Below are positions 56,042-64,000 of a stretch of 64,000 nucleotides of DNA, one piece after another. Location of the stretch: positions 372,001-436,000 of the forward strand of contig NZ_JGYP01000001.1 in NCBI RefSeq assembly GCF_000741525.1, given 5' to 3'. Position 1 is the first letter of the stretch. Every line of letters starts with the position of its first letter. The notes under the pieces were generated by a model. It made no database searches. It had not been told where the DNA came from and worked only from the letters and a program-made list of their open reading frames with translations. The translations under genes and the position numbers were made by a program. The stretch comes from Bifidobacterium bohemicum DSM 22767. Lineage in GTDB: Bacteria > Actinomycetota > Actinomycetes > Actinomycetales > Bifidobacteriaceae.

Positions 56042-58285
56042 TCACTGCGAACGAACCACGTCCATGAAACGCCGACCGTAGAGACGCAACTTGTTTTCAC
56101 CTACGCCATTGACCGCGAGGAACTGGGCATCGGTGACCGGCTTGATACGGGCCATGTCACGCAAGGTCTTGTCGGAGAAGACGATGTACGGGGGCTTGCC
56201 GATCTCGCTGGCGATGGTGCGGCGCAGCTCGCGGAATTTCTGGAAGAGGGCCTCATCCTCTTCAGTGGGTTCATAGTCTTCAAGTGCCGAGGAGCCGCCA
56301 GGACCGCCGGACGAACGGCGAACGCCACGGCCGGCGTTTGAAGCCCCCTCATCGTCGGGATCATAGGACCCAAGCGCAAGACCACGTGCAGGACCACGGG
56401 ACTCGACGGACCGATGGCGCTGAATACGCTTGAGCTCGTAGTGGAAGTCAGGACTGACCGTTTCCGCAGCCCGATCTCCGAAACGCACGACCGGCAGACG
56501 GCCCTCCGAAATGGACAGGTATCCGTCGGTCGCCATTTGGTTGAGCACATCGCGAATACGCGCGTCCGGCACCTCACTAAGCGCCGCATAACTGGGCACC
56601 TGGTCCAGTCGGCGGTTGATGAGGTCCTGAGCCTTCGAACCGCGCAAGACCGAAACGATCTTACCCATGCCGAAACTCTGGTTAAGGTCATGCACGCAAC
56701 GGCTCACGGCGCGAGCAACGTCGGTGACGTCGATGCTTTCGAACGTGCGCTCGCAGTTGGCACAGTTGCCGCATTTGCCCGCTTCGGGCCCACAGGAAGG
56801 CAGAACCGCCACAACCGTTGCCGCAGATGCCGGTCTATCACCGGTAACCCGCCCGGCCTGAAAGGGTGCGCCAGTCGGCCCGTTGACCCGATCGGCGCAT
56901 CCACCTGCAAACTCACTGGCAGGCTGTTCAACCTGTTGATCAACAAGTTGAACACTTGGTGCCACGACCGAACCAGCGCCGGCATTCGCCCGCATGTTCG
57001 CTCCATCGGAACGTGCAGAGCCGGACAGAGCCTCCGGCGCGGTCTCACCGGCAATCTTGATGCCGGTGGGGTCGGCAAAATAACGAGTCATATAGCGGTG
57101 CAAACATTCGGTGGTACGGCAATAGCCGATCATGGCGTTAAGCAGGCGTCGATGACTGGCACGGACGATTTCGCGTTCTTCGTAGCTCAGGCGCTCATTG
57201 TCCGAATCCATATCGAGCAGTCGGCGCCGGGTGACGATGTCCGACTCGTTCCACAGCAGGGTGCAACGGCTGGGCTCGCCGTCGCGACCCGCACGACCGG
57301 CCTCCTGATAATAGGCTTCGATGCTTTCAGGCATGTTGTGATGGATGACATAGCGCACATTGGACTTGTCGATGCCCATGCCGAAGGCGTTGGTGGCCAC
57401 GACCACCGGAACCTTGTCGGTCACGAAGTCACGTTGGGCCCGCTCACGGGCTTCGGAGGCCATACCACCGTGGTATGCCACAGCGGACAGCCCCTGATCG
57501 TTGAGCTCTTGCGCGAGCGCCTCCGTCTCCTTACGGGTGGCGCAGTAGACGATGCCGGACTCATCTCGATGGTTGGCCACATAATCGGCGATCCATGTGT
57601 TCTTGCTTTTCGTCGGCATGTTGATGATGTCGAAATACAGATTGGGACGGTCAAAACCGGTGACGGTGACCTTTGGATTTTTCAATCCCAATAGTCGCGC
57701 GATGTCCCTCCGCACCTTTTCGGTGGCAGTGGCGGTGAAAGCGGCCACGGTGGGCCGGCTTGGCAATGAGGCGATGAACTCACCGATGCCCAAATACGAC
57801 GAACGGAAATCCTGCCCCCACTGAGAAACGCAGTGCGCCTCATCGACGGTGATCAAAGAAATCGACATGCGTGACACGATGTCACGAAACCGTTCGGTTT
57901 CCAACCGTTCCGGTGCCACATAGAGCATCTTCACATCCCCACGTGCAGCCTGGGCAAGCACCATGGCCTGTTCATCGGAATCTTGCGTCGTGTTGATGAA
58001 GGCGGAAGGGATACCCACTTCGTTCAGCGCGTCGACCTGATCGCGCATCAGCGAAATCAAGGGTGAGACGACAATGGTCAGACCCGGCAGCATCGTGGCC
58101 GGCACCTGATAGCAAATCGACTTGCCCGCACCGGTCGGCATGACGCCCAACACATCTCGTCCGGCAAGGATCGCCTCGACAAGCCCCGACTGCCCGGCCC
58201 GGAATGAGTCATAGCCGAAATACCGCTTCAGGGCCGCGAGTGCACGACCACCGCCGCCGCTCCCATTCGTCGTCGCTTCACTCAT
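56042..58285 (-). CDS. recQ: ATP-dependent DNA helicase RecQ, with insert in the zinc-binding region
   Basis: The 747-residue helicase has Walker A VMPTGAGKSICYQVPA near residue 50, ITVDEAHCVSQWGQDFR (DEAH box), AFTATATEKVRRDI, and helicase C motifs FGMGIDKSNVRYVIHHNMPE and YYQEAGRAGRDGEPS. The zinc-binding cysteines are present: YCRTTECLHRYMTRYF and KCGNCANCE. Between them is an insert of about 80 low-complexity residues, where most RecQ have about 10-20. A winged helix and an HRDC domain (ELRRTIASEIGKPPYIVFSD) complete it. It unwinds DNA in recombinational repair. ATG start at 58285 with a weak ribosome binding site. Confidence 0.95.
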   Translation of the reverse strand: MSEATTNGSGGGGRALAALKRYFGYDSFRAGQSGLVEAILAGRDVLGVMPTGAGKSICYQVPATMLPGLTIVVSPLISLMRDQVDALNEVGIPSAFINTTQDSDEQAMVLAQAARGDVKMLYVAPERLETERFRDIVSRMSISLITVDEAHCVSQWGQDFRSSYLGIGEFIASLPSRPTVAAFTATATEKVRRDIARLLGLKNPKVTVTGFDRPNLYFDIINMPTKSKNTWIADYVANHRDESGIVYCATRKETEALAQELNDQGLSAVAYHGGMASEARERAQRDFVTDKVPVVVATNAFGMGIDKSNVRYVIHHNMPESIEAYYQEAGRAGRDGEPSRCTLLWNESDIVTRRRLLDMDSDNERLSYEEREIVRASHRRLLNAMIGYCRTTECLHRYMTRYFADPTGIKIAGETAPEALSGSARSDGANMRANAGAGSVVAPSVQLVDQQVEQPASEFAGGCADRVNGPTGAPFQAGRVTGDRPASAATVVAVLPSCGPEAGKCGNCANCERTFESIDVTDVARAVSRCVHDLNQSFGMGKIVSVLRGSKAQDLINRRLDQVPSYAALSEVPDARIRDVLNQMATDGYLSISEGRLPVVRFGDRAAETVSPDFHYELKRIQRHRSVESRGPARGLALGSYDPDDEGASNAGRGVRRSSGGPGGSSALEDYEPTEEDEALFQKFRELRRTIASEIGKPPYIVFSDKTLRDMARIKPVTDAQFLAVNGVGENKLRLYGRRFMDVVRSQ

Positions 58286-58453
58286 TGTATGATTCCATCG
58301 TTCTGTTCATGCCCCCATTGTGCCGATCCGACCAGCCATACACCGTCATCGCCGGTACTGCCGCCATCAACGTCATCACCAGCCAGCCCTCACGATCATT
58401 GCCTTGATACACAGCCGTCATTGCGAACATAGTATTCCATGACCGCACGATCG

Positions 58454-60265
58454 TCACAACCGATACGCGAAGCCCTCCCACGGTCGCAACTGCTCGTTCT
58501 CGGGCAACCGACCCGTGGTCGAAATCAGCAGGCGGGAGACGTCAAGACTGCCGCTCTCGGCAAGCAATCGAGCGGACTGCGCCGGAATAGGCACGGTGGC
58601 TCCCGAAAGATTCACCGCCACCAACAGCTTCTCGTCGCGGAGCATGCGGGTGAACGCGTAGACGAGATTGTCGCGGGCGTCGACCAGCTTCAAATCGCCT
58701 GCGTCCACGATTGGCTCGGTGTGACGCAATTCGATAAGCCGCTTGTAGAACGAGTAGACCGAGTCCGGATTCGACATCTCCGCCTCGGCGTTGATTTCCG
58801 TGTGATTCGGATTGACCTCGATCCACGGCTCGACGGGCGCGTCGGAGGCGGTGAACCCGGCGTAGCGCGAGGAGTCCCATTGCATCGGCGTGCGCGCATT
58901 GTCACGGGCGCGGACGTCCATGATATCGAGCATCTGCTGGGGACTGCGCGCATGCAATTGCTCGACCTGCTCATGGTATTCGTTGATGGCCTCGATGTCG
59001 CGATACTGGTTGAGCAGTCGGAAATGCGCGTTGGTCATCCCCAGCTCCTCGCCTTCGAAAACATAGGGCGTGCCGCGATGCATATGGAGCAGCAAAGCAA
59101 ATGCCTTGGCGCAACGCGCCCGCACCTCCGGACTGTCGTCTCCCCAACGGGAGACGACGCGAGGCTGGTCGTGGTTCTCGAAGTAGAGACCCTCCCAACC
59201 CGCTTTGCGCACGGCCTTCTGCTCGCCTTCAAGCTCCTTGCGCAGCGTCTTGACCGAGAAGGGGACCGGATTCCACTTGTCGTTCCTTTTCCCGTCAAAC
59301 GACACATGGCCGGAGGGGAGCATCATATCAAGCTCGCCGTTGGACGGGTCGGTAATCCGCGCAATGCGTTCTGGTCGTATTCCCGGAGCCTCTCCGACAA
59401 TCAGGCAGCCTTCGCGTCCCTCAAAGACCTCGTGGCGCATTTCGCGCAGGAATTCGTCCAGACGAGGCCCGTCGCCGCACGCCGAGAACGGCGAGGAATG
59501 GCCGTTCGCATCGGTTGGGAAGTCAGGAATATGACTGCCCGCCTCCCCTGGCAACCGGCCGTGCCGGTCCACACGTTTGGAAATCCGTGTGATGGCGTCC
59601 ATGCGGAAGCCGTCAATGCCCCGGTCCATCCAGCGGTTCATCATCGCGTACACGGCCTTGCGCACCTGAGGGTTCTCCCAATTGAGGTCCGGCTGCTTTT
59701 TCGAATACTGGTGCAGATAGTACTCGCCACGCTTGGGATCGTAGGTCCATGCCGACCCGCCGAAACAGGAGCCCCATTTGTTCGGCTCGGCGCCTGGCGT
59801 GCCCGGCTCGTGCCCCTTACGCGCCGGCCGCCACCAATACCAGTCGGCATGCGGATCGGTTTTGTCGCGGCTGGCTTGGAACCACGCATGTTCGTCGGAT
59901 GTGTGATTGACCGCGAGATCCATTACTATTTTCAGGCCGCGTCCGTGGGCTTTGGCGATAAGCTCCTCCATGTCGTCCATGGTGCCGAATAGCGGATCTA
60001 TCGCCTCATAATCCGAGATGTCGTACCCGTTATCGTTCTGCGGGGACTGGTAGACGGGACCAAGCCAGAGCACATCGACCCCCAGGTCGGCAAGATAGCC
60101 AAGCCGCGAGGTGATGCCCTTGATGTCCCCGTAACCGTCGCCGTTCGTGTCCTGGAAGCTGCGAGGATATATCTGATAGACCACCGCGTCCGCCCACCAA
60201 GGGTTCGGCGTGGCTCCATTCGTACGTATACTGTCCGCCAGAACACCCCGCCGGCCGATAACCAT
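58454..60265 (-). CDS. Alpha-glucosidase, GH13 (oligo-1,6-glucosidase type)
   Basis: The 603-residue enzyme starts its barrel at WWADAVVYQIYPRSFQDTNG. Catalytic residues of GH13 are present: nucleophile Asp223 in GIDGFRMDAI, acid/base Glu293 in LIVGEAPG, and Asp367 in FENHDQPR. VMDLAVNHTSDEHAWF is conserved region I. It would hydrolyse alpha-1,6 or alpha-1,4 glucosides such as isomaltose or panose in the cytoplasm. ATG 60265 is chosen for AGAGG seven bases upstream. No transporter for sugars is adjacent; the ABC operon upstream is of the peptide type. 58286-58453 holds no gene. Confidence 0.94.
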   Translation of the reverse strand: MVIGRRGVLADSIRTNGATPNPWWADAVVYQIYPRSFQDTNGDGYGDIKGITSRLGYLADLGVDVLWLGPVYQSPQNDNGYDISDYEAIDPLFGTMDDMEELIAKAHGRGLKIVMDLAVNHTSDEHAWFQASRDKTDPHADWYWWRPARKGHEPGTPGAEPNKWGSCFGGSAWTYDPKRGEYYLHQYSKKQPDLNWENPQVRKAVYAMMNRWMDRGIDGFRMDAITRISKRVDRHGRLPGEAGSHIPDFPTDANGHSSPFSACGDGPRLDEFLREMRHEVFEGREGCLIVGEAPGIRPERIARITDPSNGELDMMLPSGHVSFDGKRNDKWNPVPFSVKTLRKELEGEQKAVRKAGWEGLYFENHDQPRVVSRWGDDSPEVRARCAKAFALLLHMHRGTPYVFEGEELGMTNAHFRLLNQYRDIEAINEYHEQVEQLHARSPQQMLDIMDVRARDNARTPMQWDSSRYAGFTASDAPVEPWIEVNPNHTEINAEAEMSNPDSVYSFYKRLIELRHTEPIVDAGDLKLVDARDNLVYAFTRMLRDEKLLVAVNLSGATVPIPAQSARLLAESGSLDVSRLLISTTGRLPENEQLRPWEGFAYRL

Positions 60266-60434
60266 AATGCCGCCTCTCATTGATCGCGTGCACGACGGAG
60301 GTCCCGCCGACATCGTCGCATCTGACGATTATAAGGATATGGCGGCACGAACGACGCGCCGACAGGACCATTGGACGAAGTCCGCGCGCAACAGGCGCCA
60401 ACCGGTTATTCCGAATGACCAGCGTACGCAGCAT

Positions 60435-60446
60435 CTGTAATTACAG
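60435..60446. promoter_or_regulatory. Palindrome in the alpha-glucosidase upstream region
   Basis: CTGTAATTACAG is a perfect 12-bp palindrome 170 bases upstream of the glucosidase start. On the minus strand TTGTAA lies just upstream of it as a possible -35. A repressor site is plausible. The remaining bases of 60266-60587 show no gene. Confidence 0.4.
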
Positions 60447-60587
60447 TATTTACAACGATCAGTCAAGGGCGCACAAACGACGACTCCAACGGATGAACAA
60501 CGGTTGCGCCGGTAAACATGCGCTTGCAAACATGAGTGCGATATGGCCCTACGCAGCCGACAGGCAGGCCAAGCAAAACAGTTTGCT

Positions 60588-61460
60588 TCACCATTGAGCG
60601 GCCGCCACCAGCTGCCTCGTATAGTCGGACGTCGGATTGCCCAAAACCTCGGCCACGGTGCCTTCTTGCTCGATAAGGCCTTCATGAAGCACCAGAATGC
60701 GATCAGCGATATGCTGAACCACCCCAAGGTCGTGGGAAACGATAATCAGGGCGGTGTTCGGGCGCTGTTCACGGATGGCCGCGAACGCATCGAGGATCTG
60801 CAGACGGGCGGCCACGTCAATGGCGCTCATCGGCTCATCGGCGGCAATGATATTCGGTTCGGCGACAACGGCGCGGGCGATGGCCACGCGTTGCGCCTGT
60901 CCGCCCGAAAGATCCGCCGGGTAACGATCAAGGAATTCGGCGGGATCCAGGCCGGTTAACGCCAAGGCCCGAGCGGCACGGCCTCGCAGCCGGTCATGGG
61001 ACAATCGTCGACGACCGCCCATGCCAAACAACCCGCCAAGCCGAGCGGACCATCCATCGGTATTCTTGCGGCCCGATACGGCATGGTCACTGCTATTATC
61101 GCCGGAATGACCGCCACCAATCGCCAACGGCTCCGCGATGGAACGCCCCACCGTCCAACGCGGGTCAAGCGAGGCAAACGGATTTTGGAACACCAGTCCC
61201 GATTCACGTCGCAACGCGCGATACCCGGCAGAACGTGGACCGCTCACCGGCAGACCTCGGTAATCGACGCTGCCTGAGGTCGGTGAATCGAGCCCCAGAA
61301 GGATGCGCACCAGAGTCGATTTGCCGGAACCGGACCCACCGATGATCGCCAGACACCGGCCGGCCTCCACCTCGACGTTCACACCGGCCAAAGCCGAATG
61401 CCGCCCGAAGCTACGGGTTATGCCCACCCCGCGTAATATGCCGGTGCGCTTTTCATCCAT
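60588..61460 (-). CDS. Peptide ABC transporter ATP-binding protein (DppF/OppF type)
   Basis: About 290 residues. Walker A is IIGGSGSGKSTLVRILLGLD, the Q-loop region FQNPFASLDPRWTVGRSIAE is typical of OppF/DppF, the signature is YPADLSGGQAQRVAIARAVV, Walker B is IIAADEPMSAID, and the switch His is in IIVSHDLGVVQ. A 40-residue glycine/serine-rich insert lies between the Q-loop and the signature. The usual C-terminal Cys-rich tail of oligopeptide ATPases is absent. The start is ATG 61460 or 61472. Last gene of the leftward operon; 171 bases separate it from the D gene. Confidence 0.92.
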   Translation of the reverse strand: MDEKRTGILRGVGITRSFGRHSALAGVNVEVEAGRCLAIIGGSGSGKSTLVRILLGLDSPTSGSVDYRGLPVSGPRSAGYRALRRESGLVFQNPFASLDPRWTVGRSIAEPLAIGGGHSGDNSSDHAVSGRKNTDGWSARLGGLFGMGGRRRLSHDRLRGRAARALALTGLDPAEFLDRYPADLSGGQAQRVAIARAVVAEPNIIAADEPMSAIDVAARLQILDAFAAIREQRPNTALIIVSHDLGVVQHIADRILVLHEGLIEQEGTVAEVLGNPTSDYTRQLVAAAQW

Positions 61461-61631
61461 ATTCCCCACCATTCCACATCGGATCCTGCAATGTCGTCAA
61501 GACACAATCACACAAAAACCAAACTTCACGATTCCCGTTTCATCCGCACGGAAAGCGCGGATCATGCCCCCGCCCATCGCGCGCCATTCGTACGCCAGCA
61601 TTCTCCACATAACCCATGTGCATTATCATCC

Positions 61632-62399
61632 CTACTCAAGTGCCAGTTTCCTTGCCGCACCGACCAGCCGTCCAGCCTGCGGCGTTGAGGGTTTGGCCAA
61701 TAAATCCGAGGTCGCCCCCGACTCCACTACACGTCCATGCTCCAGTACGTATGCGCGTGTGGTGGCTCTGGCCAACACCGAAAAATCATGCGTGATGAAA
61801 AGCATCGAGGCACCGGAATCATCCACCAACCGAACCAACAGGTCCACGATCTGACGCTGCGCAATGGAGTCAAGCGCGGTGGTCGGTTCATCCGCCACAA
61901 TCAGCCGGGGTGAGGTAATCAACGCGGTGGCGATGGCGGCGCGCTGGGCCTGACCGCCTGACAGCTCGTTTGGATGCCTGTCGGCCAGACCAGCGTCAAG
62001 GCCCACCTTAGCCAACATCCTGCGAACGCGCCCGGCACGCTCAGCCTTGCTCAATCGATAGTGCAGCCTCAGCGGCAGTTCGATTTGACGACCCACAGTC
62101 GTAACCGGGTTCAGGCTGGAAAAAGGATCCTGCAATATGGTTCCCACATATCGACCCCTCAGGTCCGCAAGCGTGACCTCATCGGCACCAACCGCCTCAA
62201 CCCCTGACAAATTAACGGAGCCCGAAAGCACCGCATCATCAGGAGTCAGTCCCAGCATCGCTTTGGAAATCATCGACTTACCGGACCCGGACGAGCCGAT
62301 AAGCCCCACACGCTCACCATCCGCTATGTCGAGATCGACATCCGAAACCAGGGTTTGGGAGCCGATCACGATACCTAGATCGCGTATCGAAACACTCAT
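61632..62399 (-). CDS. Peptide ABC transporter ATP-binding protein (DppD/OppD type)
   Basis: The 255-residue ATPase has Walker A LIGSSGSGKSMISKAMLGLT, Q-loop ILQDPFSSLNPVTTVGRQIE, signature HPNELSGGQAQRAAIATALI, Walker B LIVADEPTTALD and switch His in LFITHDFSVLA. It energises uptake with the second ATPase and the two permeases. Its ATG overlaps the stop of the OppC gene by four bases. Shorter than typical DppD (about 320), lacking the C-terminal extension. Confidence 0.92.
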   Translation of the reverse strand: MSVSIRDLGIVIGSQTLVSDVDLDIADGERVGLIGSSGSGKSMISKAMLGLTPDDAVLSGSVNLSGVEAVGADEVTLADLRGRYVGTILQDPFSSLNPVTTVGRQIELPLRLHYRLSKAERAGRVRRMLAKVGLDAGLADRHPNELSGGQAQRAAIATALITSPRLIVADEPTTALDSIAQRQIVDLLVRLVDDSGASMLFITHDFSVLARATTRAYVLEHGRVVESGATSDLLAKPSTPQAGRLVGAARKLALE

Positions 62400-63445
62400 G
62401 CGGCGACCTTTCGCAGGGCGGTGTTGACGATTGGGTCAATGGCCTGCCTCAACACATCTCCGAACAGGTTCAAAGCCACGACCACGACCGTGACGGTCAA
62501 CCCCGGCCAGACCACCGTGAGCGGGTAGACGTCGATAAGCTTGACCGACGTAGACAACGAATGCCCCCAGCTCGGCACTCCACTGGGCACGCCCACGCCC
62601 AGATAGGTCAACCCGCTCTCGGCCAGAATCGCGGTGCCGGCGGACAGCGAAAGCTGCACCATAATGGACGGAAGGCTGTTAGGCAACACATGGCGGAACA
62701 GTACGTAGCCGCCGGAAGCGCCGGAGGCACGGGCCGAGACCGCATAGTCCGAACCAGCGGCCAACAAGGCCTGTGGTCGGGCTATCCGTGCTAGGTTGAG
62801 CCCGTAACCCACACCGCAGGCAAGGATGATGACCGCTATTGACGCGCCCATCGGCACAGCCAGAATAAGCGCGATAAGCACCGTGGGAATGGAGATGAGC
62901 GCGTCAACGGCGACAACCGATATGGCCGAAACCATCTTCGAACGAGAGACCATCGCCATCAGCAGGGTCACACCGACCACCCCCGCCAGCATCACCGACA
63001 GTATCGCGATCAACAGATTCGTACGAGCCCCGGCCATCAGCCAACTGAACACATCCGCGCCGGTGCCATCCGTGCCCAGCAGATGATCGGCGCTTGGCGG
63101 CGCCCATACATGATACCCGTCGGTTTCCCACAATTTTTTTGGCGTCCAGACGATAGACGCCAGTGAAACCACAATCCAACACGCAAGAACGACCAACGCG
63201 AAACGCCCCTCGCCTTGCGACCACATCGAACGAAGCACGACGGCTAGTTTGCCCAGCCCCTTCAACGAAACCGGTTCATCAGGCGTATGCAAGGCCGGCC
63301 GCGGACTCGAATCCCTGCCTTGAGGCGAACCCTCGGCACCGGCCGGTCCAACGGCATCCGCCTGGCACGAACCGGCCACGACATCGGAGATTCCCAACCG
63401 CCCGTCGTGCACGGTCTCCGCGGGCAACATATCATGTTGTGCCAT
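62396..63445 (-). CDS. Peptide ABC transporter permease (DppC/OppC type)
   Basis: About 349 residues. After an unusually long hydrophilic N-terminus (about 70 residues, GSPQGRDSSPRPALHTPDEP) come a membrane helix and HLLGTDGTGADVFSWLMAGA, the DppC signature GTDxxGxDxxS-like block. FRHVLPNSLPSIMVQLSLSA is the EAA loop that contacts the ATPase. Six helices fit. The ATG at 63445 overlaps the upstream permease stop by one base (TGATG), so translation is coupled. Confidence 0.93.
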   Translation of the reverse strand: MAQHDMLPAETVHDGRLGISDVVAGSCQADAVGPAGAEGSPQGRDSSPRPALHTPDEPVSLKGLGKLAVVLRSMWSQGEGRFALVVLACWIVVSLASIVWTPKKLWETDGYHVWAPPSADHLLGTDGTGADVFSWLMAGARTNLLIAILSVMLAGVVGVTLLMAMVSRSKMVSAISVVAVDALISIPTVLIALILAVPMGASIAVIILACGVGYGLNLARIARPQALLAAGSDYAVSARASGASGGYVLFRHVLPNSLPSIMVQLSLSAGTAILAESGLTYLGVGVPSGVPSWGHSLSTSVKLIDVYPLTVVWPGLTVTVVVVALNLFGDVLRQAIDPIVNTALRKVAA

Positions 63446-64000
63446 CACATCCGCCCTTCCGACGAACGACGCAGGCGCGGATCAAGCACACGATGCAGAA
63501 CGTCAACGAACAAACCAACCAGAAGGAAGAACGCCGCCAACATGAACAGCTCGCTTTGCACCGCGATAAGGTCCCTGTCACCCAAATCCGCGATCAGGCC
63601 GGACCCGACGCCAGGCAACGCGAAAAGATTCTCAATGACCATTACCCCAGTGACCATGTTGGCGAACATGAGTCCCGCCACGCTGACCAGTTGCGGCACA
63701 ATCACACGCAATCCCACGTGAATCAACGCCTGCGCTCGCGTATACCCGCAGGCCATCGCCTCGATCATACAACCATTATGCATTACGTCTGCGAGAGCGG
63801 AACGAGTATACCGCATCAGACTTGCACCATCAATCAGACCAACGGTCAACGCCGGCAGCACCAGGGAGGCGAACGCCGCCCCAGGAGAGCCCCAACCCTC
63901 CTGGGGAAAACCCTGCGACGGGAAGAGCCCAATCAAACCGACCCCGCGCGCAAACAGCAGGACAAGCAGCAATCCACCCCAAAGCGCAGGGATCGAACCG
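63445..64000 (-). CDS. Peptide ABC transporter permease (DppB/OppB type), 5' end outside the window
   Basis: The frame is open through the window edge (GSIPALWGGLLLVLLFARGV at its start), so only the C-terminal 185 or so residues are seen. LTVGLIDGASLMRYTRSALA, the EAA-loop region EAMACGYTRAQALIHVGLRV and VMVIENLFALPGVGSGLI are characteristic of DppB/OppB. It forms the channel with the OppC protein. First visible gene of the operon; a peptide-binding lipoprotein gene would be expected further upstream. Confidence 0.9.
   Translation of the reverse strand, partial: GSIPALWGGLLLVLLFARGVGLIGLFPSQGFPQEGWGSPGAAFASLVLPALTVGLIDGASLMRYTRSALADVMHNGCMIEAMACGYTRAQALIHVGLRVIVPQLVSVAGLMFANMVTGVMVIENLFALPGVGSGLIADLGDRDLIAVQSELFMLAAFFLLVGLFVDVLHRVLDPRLRRSSEGRM

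Noticed and set aside
56414-57694. 426-residue open frame opposite recQ
   Set aside because: Antisense shadow of recQ.
58439-59992. 517-residue open frame opposite the alpha-glucosidase gene
   Set aside because: Antisense shadow; the catalytic residues of GH13 are all on the minus strand.

Overview
The window reads as a chromosomal segment of a high-GC Gram-positive actinobacterium, most likely a Bifidobacterium or close relative. Pointers are a UPF0182 membrane protein, a very long IleS with a T-box that seems to act on translation, an exact HAIR (HspR) site beside an Hsp20 gene, a tRNA without encoded CCA, an LPxTG surface protein, a GH13 alpha-glucosidase and a gluconate operon. This is inferred from gene content; no search was run. 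No insertion sequence, prophage, CRISPR array or rRNA was seen.

Layout. 1-1830: UmuD-like protease end and umuC (error-prone repair). 2241-8188: GNAT acetyltransferase, UPF0182 protein and branched-chain amino acid carrier. 8304-13334: gluconate block with 6-phosphogluconate dehydrogenase, a divergent GntR regulator, and the unit gntK - SDR dehydrogenase - gntP behind a near-consensus promoter. 13697-18709: nucleobase permease, histidine phosphatase, Hsp20 with HAIR site, NTF2-like protein, DUF488 protein, zinc ribbon. 19377-23218: frameshifted S51 peptidase, ychF, and a lysine riboswitch in front of a lysP-type permease. 23404-30245: glycerophosphodiester phosphodiesterase, intact S51 peptidase, proC, proline iminopeptidase, O-acetylhomoserine sulfhydrylase. 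30268-35873: pdxY, the overlapping set yraN-comM-dprA, and an alkyltransferase. 36079-41490: succinate dehydrogenase/fumarate reductase A and B with unusual low-complexity inserts, an O-methyltransferase, a LOG protein. 41869-45906: metal ABC importer with a Zur/Fur-type box, mscL, tRNA-Arg. 45907-49301: a gene-poor stretch with a decayed HPr gene, then a PTS EIICBA permease. 49431-53484: a perfect 25-bp hairpin, ileS with its T-box, and an unexplained symmetric repeat array. 53581-58285: a broken BspA-like LPxTG surface protein with several G/C homopolymer tracts, then recQ. 58454-64000: alpha-glucosidase and a dipeptide/oligopeptide ABC operon running off the end.

Functional themes. The gluconate genes would import gluconate, phosphorylate it and feed 6-phosphogluconate to the dehydrogenase. 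Amino acid supply is prominent (BrnQ, LysP, ProC, iminopeptidase, Opp, sulfhydrylase). Regulation visible in the DNA includes a lysine riboswitch, a T-box, a HAIR site, a Zur/Fur-type palindrome and several strong hairpins.

The least ordinary parts are the symmetric four-copy motif array at 53365-53484, the neighbouring broken surface-protein gene with poly-G/C tracts, the decayed HPr gene with a G9 tract at its ribosome binding site, and low-complexity inserts in otherwise conserved enzymes (SdhA, SdhB, RecQ, DprA). Several genes carry single-base lesions; real decay, phase variation and sequencing error in homopolymers cannot be told apart from this sequence alone.
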